From Coemansia sp. RSA 922 (taxonomy: Eukaryota; Kickxellomycota; Kickxellomycetes; Kickxellales; Kickxellaceae): DNA of 11,147 nt. The translations under genes and the position numbers were made by a program. A model generated the notes under the pieces. It searched no databases, was not told where the DNA came from, and worked only from the letters and a program-made list of their open reading frames with translations. The DNA is taken from positions 1-11,147 of the forward strand of contig JANBQS010000859.1 in assembly GCA_027577415.1 (NCBI GenBank), given 5' to 3'. This document shows positions 6,716 to 11,147 of this stretch, piece by piece; positions within the stretch are counted from its first letter, which is position 1, and every line of letters begins with the position of its first letter.

Positions 6716-6805
6716 TTGCGAGGGGCTATCTCTAAAGTTACATATATTTTTTTAGTTAACCTATTAGTTTTTGGTGAATATGCATAAAACTTGCTTTTTA
6801 GGTAG

Positions 6806-7459
6806 TGCCATGAAAGTCTTGGGTTTGTTCCAGATGATCTTATGTCCAAATTGTTAAACAAGCTGGCTTATTCCACACAAAGGCTGACATTGTCAACAAC
6901 AATACCAGTTAAACGCATATTGTCGATGACGCCGCATAGTATCTATTTTAAGCATGTCCAAGAGTTGGATTTATTATCAAACATTCTCTCACTTTATGAC
7001 ATCTTGAACTTGCTGAAGGTGGCTCCAACTTTTGTATCGACTAGTTGTGACATTAATGGTTTGGGCCCAGAATTCAACCACATTGCGTCTACATACAGTG
7101 TGGTAGGAAAGAGGCTGCGTGTTTGGCACCAGCCAAGTGATGTTAACAGTGGGCACAGAGGCAACATTGTTGAATATACTATGCTACTTGCGCTTGCGTG
7201 CCCTAGCCTTTGCACTGTTGAGTCCATGGATATTAATGCTCGCAAATACCATACTGGCATCAGCATGGCACTTTAGAGTATTCCTTACAGCAAGTATGCT
7301 TTACAACTTGGTCGACTTTTGGATTGTATTACACTTACAGAAGAAGAAGACGTTATGATGACAACGGACGACGACGATGTCGATGACTGGATTAGATCCC
7401 TCAAGAGATATACAAAGAATCATTTCCGGTGCTACACGTTGAAAACTTTGAATAAATGA
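6806..7459 (+). pseudogene. 5'-truncated paralogue remnant (gene 3-like C-terminus) with in-frame TAG and acidic tail
   Basis: Homology to gene 3 begins near 6809 (CHESLGFVPDDL against HHLSFVPKDDL) just after an in-frame TAG at 6803-6805. It continues through KHVQELDLL, DINGLGPEFNHI, VGKRLRVWHQ and VEYTMLLALACPSL. Nine residues (NSDDLPEHI in gene 3) are missing between two HI dipeptides, an in-frame 27-base loss. At 7274-7276 a TAG stands where gene 3 has AAG (AL-K-SGPYSKY). The same frame then continues SIPYSKYALQLGRLL and a further acidic tail (TLTEEEDV, TTDDDDVDDW) to a TGA at 7457-7459. No family-type N-terminus is present. An ATG at 6842 would give a 144-aa protein, but it aligns to the middle of the family. 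I read it as a partial duplicate of a gene 3-like copy whose C-terminus was longer. Confidence 0.72.
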
Positions 7460-7471
7460 CCCATGCCTTTT

Positions 7472-7741
7472 GTTCAATTTAATTTAGTTAATCATGGATG
7501 CAAGACAACAATCCTTTAGTGGGAATTGTCTTTTTGCAAAAAGGATTTTTGGTGCAAAAGATGGGTATTTTCTAAAAAGAAAGAAAAGGCAGGCAAAAGA
7601 AGCCCACTGCTTTTTTAAAAAAGACTTTATGCCGCAGCTCACCTCTAACTTTATGTTTCTCTTGTCGTTTCTTTTAAAGTATTTTTTTTATTCAAGCACC
7701 TTAAACTTTTGCACAATCTCAATTACTCTCTAGGTTTCACC
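7472..7741 (+). promoter_or_regulatory. Upstream (promoter) block of gene 4, shared with gene 2
   Basis: This is the 270-bp counterpart of 2311-2590, with the same order of elements: GTTCAATTT at 7472, GCCCACTGCTTTTTT at 7602, the 12-bp motif at 7629-7640, GTTTCTCTTGTC, TATTCAAGC and TAAACTTTTG, then an exact 49-bp tract (7731-7779) crossing the start codon. Differences are mainly homopolymer lengths. It begins right after the TGA of the preceding remnant. Confidence 0.6.
7629..7640 (+). promoter_or_regulatory. Candidate cis-motif ATGCCGCAGCTC upstream of gene 4
   Basis: This is an exact copy of the motif at 2485-2496, with 101 bp between its end and the ATG at 7742. It follows a GCCCACTGC element by about 18 bp, nearly as in gene 2 (15 bp). 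Confidence 0.45.
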
Positions 7742-9406
7742 ATGTTCAACCATGTATCAGCAGCGCAGGCACTTCCTTCAGAAATACTACAGGTAGTAAT
7801 TGAATATGTAGTTGGTAAGTCTCGCCACACATCATACAATGAGTTTCGCCATATAGATAGGATGAAAGAAGTCTTGTCTGTGTGCTGTAAATGGCGACAG
7901 GCTGCTCTCGAGTACTTGTGGAGAGAACTAAACCTTACTATATATGAAGGAAATGGTGAAATTTACGACGATCGTCCATCGTGGGTCGATAACTATTGGT
8001 TCCCAAACAAGACAGAGTATCTGGTCAAAGAGCTCAGTATTAATGTCTCTTGGGATTGCATATTTAGTGGTGCAGCTTTTGACCTGTTGAAAGGGTACTT
8101 GGTCGATACACCACGCCTCCCTCGTGTAAACAAGCTTAGTATTGTTCTTACAGATAAGGCAGTCCAGCTTAACTGTATATATGATAATTCAATTAGTAAT
8201 GCTCATGAATTTGTTCAGCTTCTTAAGCTAATAGCTCCTGCGGCGCCCTCGGCGGCAGTTAGCTGTCGCAAAGAAGATAATGACTACTATAAGGATATAG
8301 AGTATGTAGATGAGAAAGGTTTAGAAATTTTAATTCGCCATCTATTTGTTACAGCCAAAAGCTCTGAGCTTCACTTGGGAAGGGTTAACATTATGCACGT
8401 ATCTACCGTAGACCACATTCCCCTGCTTACCTCGCTAAGTATGCAAGAGCTGTCTCTGGAAGATGCGCGTACAAGTCTACTTTACAAATGCTCCAATACG
8501 CTTCTGTATTTAAGCGTCGGCACTAGTTACCCTATGTTATTGATACGTGATAAAGCTGACAATGCTGTTGTGTATCCGAATTTAAGGGTTCTGGAAACAG
8601 AAATTTATACCAGGAATGTTTCTGATATCGTAGAAACGACAGAAAGTATTGTGCCATTTCCTTGTTTGAAAAGTCTAACACTACATATGTCTTATCCTTA
8701 TGCTGATGACGTATTGTTCAGAGGAAATGGTGATACTCTACAGTACCTGAAAATACGTATTGACGGAAATACCGTGATCAGGCTAAACCAATACAAAGTA
8801 TTTAATAACAAACACAAAGCCTTGCGACGTGTGGACATTTCTGAGGCCAATGACAGAGTGAGTCTATCTCGTATCAATGAATCTCATTTGAACAGCTTTC
8901 TAGGCAATATGTTGGACTCGGCCCAGGTATTGAAAGTGAAAACTCAATATGTAGCCAGAAAAATAATGGCAGCAATTCGTAATGGCTATAGGTTAAAGTA
9001 CATTCAGCATCTTTATGTGCAAAGTTCTAGCTTGTCTCTATACGGAATATTGAGCCTGATGAAAGGACTTCCGGTACTAGCAAAGCTAACATGTGGCATA
9101 TATGGATTGGACTCTGAGCTTGAATTTATTCCAAATAAGGAACTGCCCGATCACATAGCCACCGAATATGAAAACGTGGGGAAATGCTTGAAAATCTGGA
9201 ACCCAATGTACTACAGTAAGCCTAATGATTGCGAAACTGCAGAGTACATCATACTTTTGGCACTAGCATGTCCAAAGCTTGGTCGGATTATGATTAATCC
9301 GGAAAGTGCTCCTAAACTTAATGCTAGTATCGCCGATGTGCTTCAAAGGGACGCATATAGCAAGTATGCTGAGCGGTTAGCCCACCTTCACAACATAGCA
9401 TATTAA
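7742..9406 (+). CDS. Gene 4: F-box-like/LRR-like family protein, intact
   Basis: This is a single-exon 554-aa protein starting at the ATG in TTTCACCATGTTC (MFNHVSAAQALPSEIL). The frame is open 11 codons further up but without an ATG, and paralogue alignment fixes the start here. The F-box-like segment is at about 9-65 (LPSEILQVVIEYV, VLSVCCKWRQAALEYLWREL). An acidic, length-variable loop (KEDNDYYKDIEYVDEK) lies at about 180. LRR-like units include IPLLTSLSMQEL, YPNLRVLETE and FPCLKSLTLHM. The invariant block reads YPYADDVLFRGN at about 316-327, and the C-terminal unit has LTCGIYGLDSELEFIPN, LPDHIA and LALACPKL. No membrane or signal sequence is visible. It shares its promoter and N-terminus with gene 2 but has a different 3' end: a T16 run follows the stop directly. 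Substrate-adaptor function is inferred from layout. Confidence 0.85.
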   Translation: MFNHVSAAQALPSEILQVVIEYVVGKSRHTSYNEFRHIDRMKEVLSVCCKWRQAALEYLWRELNLTIYEGNGEIYDDRPSWVDNYWFPNKTEYLVKELSINVSWDCIFSGAAFDLLKGYLVDTPRLPRVNKLSIVLTDKAVQLNCIYDNSISNAHEFVQLLKLIAPAAPSAAVSCRKEDNDYYKDIEYVDEKGLEILIRHLFVTAKSSELHLGRVNIMHVSTVDHIPLLTSLSMQELSLEDARTSLLYKCSNTLLYLSVGTSYPMLLIRDKADNAVVYPNLRVLETEIYTRNVSDIVETTESIVPFPCLKSLTLHMSYPYADDVLFRGNGDTLQYLKIRIDGNTVIRLNQYKVFNNKHKALRRVDISEANDRVSLSRINESHLNSFLGNMLDSAQVLKVKTQYVARKIMAAIRNGYRLKYIQHLYVQSSSLSLYGILSLMKGLPVLAKLTCGIYGLDSELEFIPNKELPDHIATEYENVGKCLKIWNPMYYSKPNDCETAEYIILLALACPKLGRIMINPESAPKLNASIADVLQRDAYSKYAERLAHLHNIAY

Positions 9407-9491
9407 TTTTTTTTTTTTTTTTAAATTATATGAATATAATATTTCTTACTCTTATAAATTTATACATAAAAAAAACGTTTGTCTGTATATA
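9407..9491. other. AT-rich 85-bp convergent intergenic spacer with T16 tract
   Basis: This spacer lies between the stops of gene 4 (+) and the minus-strand gene. It opens with sixteen consecutive T (9407-9422) and continues almost purely A/T with short A- and T-runs and an A8 tract at 9468-9475. It must hold the 3' UTR signals of both genes. No canonical AATAAA is seen on the + strand. The 3' UTR found behind genes 1 and 2 is absent. Confidence 0.5.
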
Positions 9492-11147
9492 TCAGCGGTT
9501 AGTACCATATGCAATTACATCTAGCCAGGCATAAAGTCGGTTGAGGAGTCCCGAGTGAATAAAGCCAGCAGCAGGGGCGCCTGATTGGAACTGTTGATGA
9601 GCACCCGATGCATCCATACCGTATTCGTCGATATCTCCATCGCCAGCCAGCCACACGCGTGCCTCAGTGACCATACCCGACTGACGACCAATAAGCGGCT
9701 GTCTACCAGCATTACTACTACCACGACGCATATCTCCAAGACCAGGAACATAGCTAGGAACAGGCATCGGGTCCAGATCAAACTCATCCAGCATCCGCGG
9801 CGGCACATTACCCACATTGGGCTTGTTGCCCTTGTTAGAAGAAGACCAAGGCAAGAGCGCCGCAATAGTCGCCAAGAGTCCGCCACCACTACCTTGTGGC
9901 ACATTACCTACAATTGGCGCGCCATTGCTCTTGAGTGGTTTCCACAACCCGCGCTCATAAAGGAACCGCTCTAAACGATACCTTGGCAACGGATAATAGG
10001 GGATAGCCTGCGGATAGAGAGGATTAAAGTCCACGTCAAACTCCTTAAACTGCTTAACTTGACCCGCATACCGCCTATACAAGTCGTCCCAGAATATGTA
10101 CCAAGCGAATTTCACCGGATCATTCGACTCTGATGGCACCAGGGTACGGAGTCGCTCATACAAAAGTGTAATATCGTCCTTATGGTCGACCAGCAAATCG
10201 CGCATATACTTGTTCTCCTCAAAGCGCTCCAGACGCTCCGCCAGTTGCTCCATTGTCGGAATATACGATAGTCGCCCATGCTCGTCGTTGTGCCATTGTC
10301 CGTTTAGCTCCGGACCCCCAAACAACGCAGGCGTAGCAGGAATGGGCGCCGGCGGCTGATTCGGATGATTGCCAGACAGATGCGTGACATGATAGGACTC
10401 TGGCCCAGGAGCAAACACGTCGATATGAAAGCTAGGAGTCAACCCAGTGCGCTTACGAACAAACCCAGCATGGCTTTCTCGCTGATACTGCGACAGTGCC
10501 TCATTAATGGGCTGCAGCCGAGCGTCGATAATATCCATGTTCTCCTCAAACAGGGCGCGTACCTCGGGCGTCGGCTCAAAGATATTGGTGACACCCAGCA
10601 TATGCCGATTATGATCATTCAGTTTAAGGGCATCCCGACTTTTCTGCGTAATGTTTGTGCGAATCGCAGAGCCCGCTCTTCCAGTACGCAAGAACGCCAT
10701 GCGGAATGGATTAGTAGCGCGATTAAGGTTGTTGACCAAGTGCTCGTCATCCACACATATCTCGTCCGTCAGCGACAGCGAACAGATGAAACCCGGAGTG
10801 ACGTTGCAAACGCCATTGACGATATGATCGGCGTGTTGCTGGATATTGACGACACCGCGGTAGAGCACGCGACGACGGCCGGAGAACTGCGCCAGGTACT
10901 GCTCGTTCTCCTCGGCGTAGTGCGGCAAGCAGTAGCGGTGGTGCGAGCCATGGGGCCCAGCGTTCTCAACATACGTCAATGTAACAAACTGGCCATCCAA
11001 CGCACGCAGCTTGCGTCTAATGTCGCGGCGAGCCACAACCCTAGGGTCCTTATTCTGCTGCAAGTACAGGCGCAAGTCAGACTCATCAGCAATTGGCACA
11101 ATGACGCTGGGCAGCTCGTCGTAAATCATGCAGACCATGAACGGGAA
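9492..11147 (-). CDS. Unrecognised conserved-looking protein, probably 5' partial
   Basis: The minus-strand frame is open from the right window edge (reads F-P-F before the first ATG at 11138) to a TGA at 9492-9494. From that ATG it gives 548 aa; because the frame continues upstream, the real start may lie outside. I do not recognise the family. The first 250 residues look globular and mixed-charge, with conserved-looking GPHGSHHRYCLPHY at about 61-74, a Cys-containing NGVCNVTPGFICSLSL at about 108-123 and RKRTGLTPSFHIDVF at about 228-242. Then come a proline-rich linker (about 258-270), a charged, probably helical stretch (about 294-335), an aromatic-rich FNPLYPQAIPYYPLPRYR (about 371-388) and a low-complexity Gly/Ser/Asn/Pro tail with two VGNVP repeats. 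There is no signal peptide or clear membrane helix. Codons are GC-rich, unlike the array, which supports an authentic and older gene. It converges on gene 4 across 85 bp. Confidence 0.7.
   Translation of the reverse strand, partial: FPFMVCMIYDELPSVIVPIADESDLRLYLQQNKDPRVVARRDIRRKLRALDGQFVTLTYVENAGPHGSHHRYCLPHYAEENEQYLAQFSGRRRVLYRGVVNIQQHADHIVNGVCNVTPGFICSLSLTDEICVDDEHLVNNLNRATNPFRMAFLRTGRAGSAIRTNITQKSRDALKLNDHNRHMLGVTNIFEPTPEVRALFEENMDIIDARLQPINEALSQYQRESHAGFVRKRTGLTPSFHIDVFAPGPESYHVTHLSGNHPNQPPAPIPATPALFGGPELNGQWHNDEHGRLSYIPTMEQLAERLERFEENKYMRDLLVDHKDDITLLYERLRTLVPSESNDPVKFAWYIFWDDLYRRYAGQVKQFKEFDVDFNPLYPQAIPYYPLPRYRLERFLYERGLWKPLKSNGAPIVGNVPQGSGGGLLATIAALLPWSSSNKGNKPNVGNVPPRMLDEFDLDPMPVPSYVPGLGDMRRGSSNAGRQPLIGRQSGMVTEARVWLAGDGDIDEYGMDASGAHQQFQSGAPAAGFIHSGLLNRLYAWLDVIAYGTNR

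Noticed and set aside
9521..10972. Other frames on both strands under the minus-strand gene
   Set aside because: They are shadow frames of a long GC-rich coding sequence, with biased composition (Arg/Ser/Thr-rich) and no motifs.

Overview
This is a eukaryotic window, most likely from an early-diverging fungus. The reasons are intronless genes with A-rich CACCATG start contexts, AATAAA poly(A) signals, a peroxisomal targeting tail on a beta-oxidation-type enzyme, and a tandem family of F-box/LRR-like proteins. The family resembles the expanded families I recall from Kickxellales such as Coemansia. That placement comes from memory of family style and was not searched.

Layout. Positions 1-189 (+) hold the last 62 codons of a hot-dog-fold 2-enoyl-CoA hydratase, probably the C-terminus of a peroxisomal multifunctional beta-oxidation protein, ending in the PTS1 tripeptide AKL. 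From 412 to 9406 comes a same-strand tandem array of one paralogous family. Gene 1 (412-2052) is intact with 546 aa. Gene 2 (2591-3799 plus a 3' remnant at 4279-4750) is split by an insertion of about 512 bp. Gene 3 (5063-6715) is intact with 550 aa and is the most divergent member. A 5'-truncated remnant (6806-7459) carries an in-frame TAG. Gene 4 (7742-9406) is intact with 554 aa. Positions 9492-11147 (-) hold a GC-richer gene I do not recognise. It is convergent with the array and probably runs off the right edge.

Family architecture. Each full protein opens with a degenerate F-box-like segment (LP.EI..L...Y ... L.VC..WR.AAL.YLWREL) and continues with irregular leucine-rich-repeat-like units. 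It has a near-invariant block (YPY[SA]D[DN]V.FRGN, about residues 310-330) and a conserved C-terminal unit (LALACPKL). By analogy with F-box/LRR proteins they could be substrate adaptors for SCF ubiquitin ligases, but nothing in the sequence proves this.

Dynamics. The array shows tandem duplication, patchy near-identity that suggests gene conversion (including the 3' UTR shared by genes 1 and 2 and the promoter block shared by genes 2 and 4), an LTR-like insertion, truncation and nonsense decay. A 12-bp motif sits about 95-101 bp upstream of the start codons of genes 2, 3 and 4, inverted in front of gene 3. The AT-rich array lies between two visibly GC-richer, ordinary-looking genes, which fits a birth-and-death accessory cluster.
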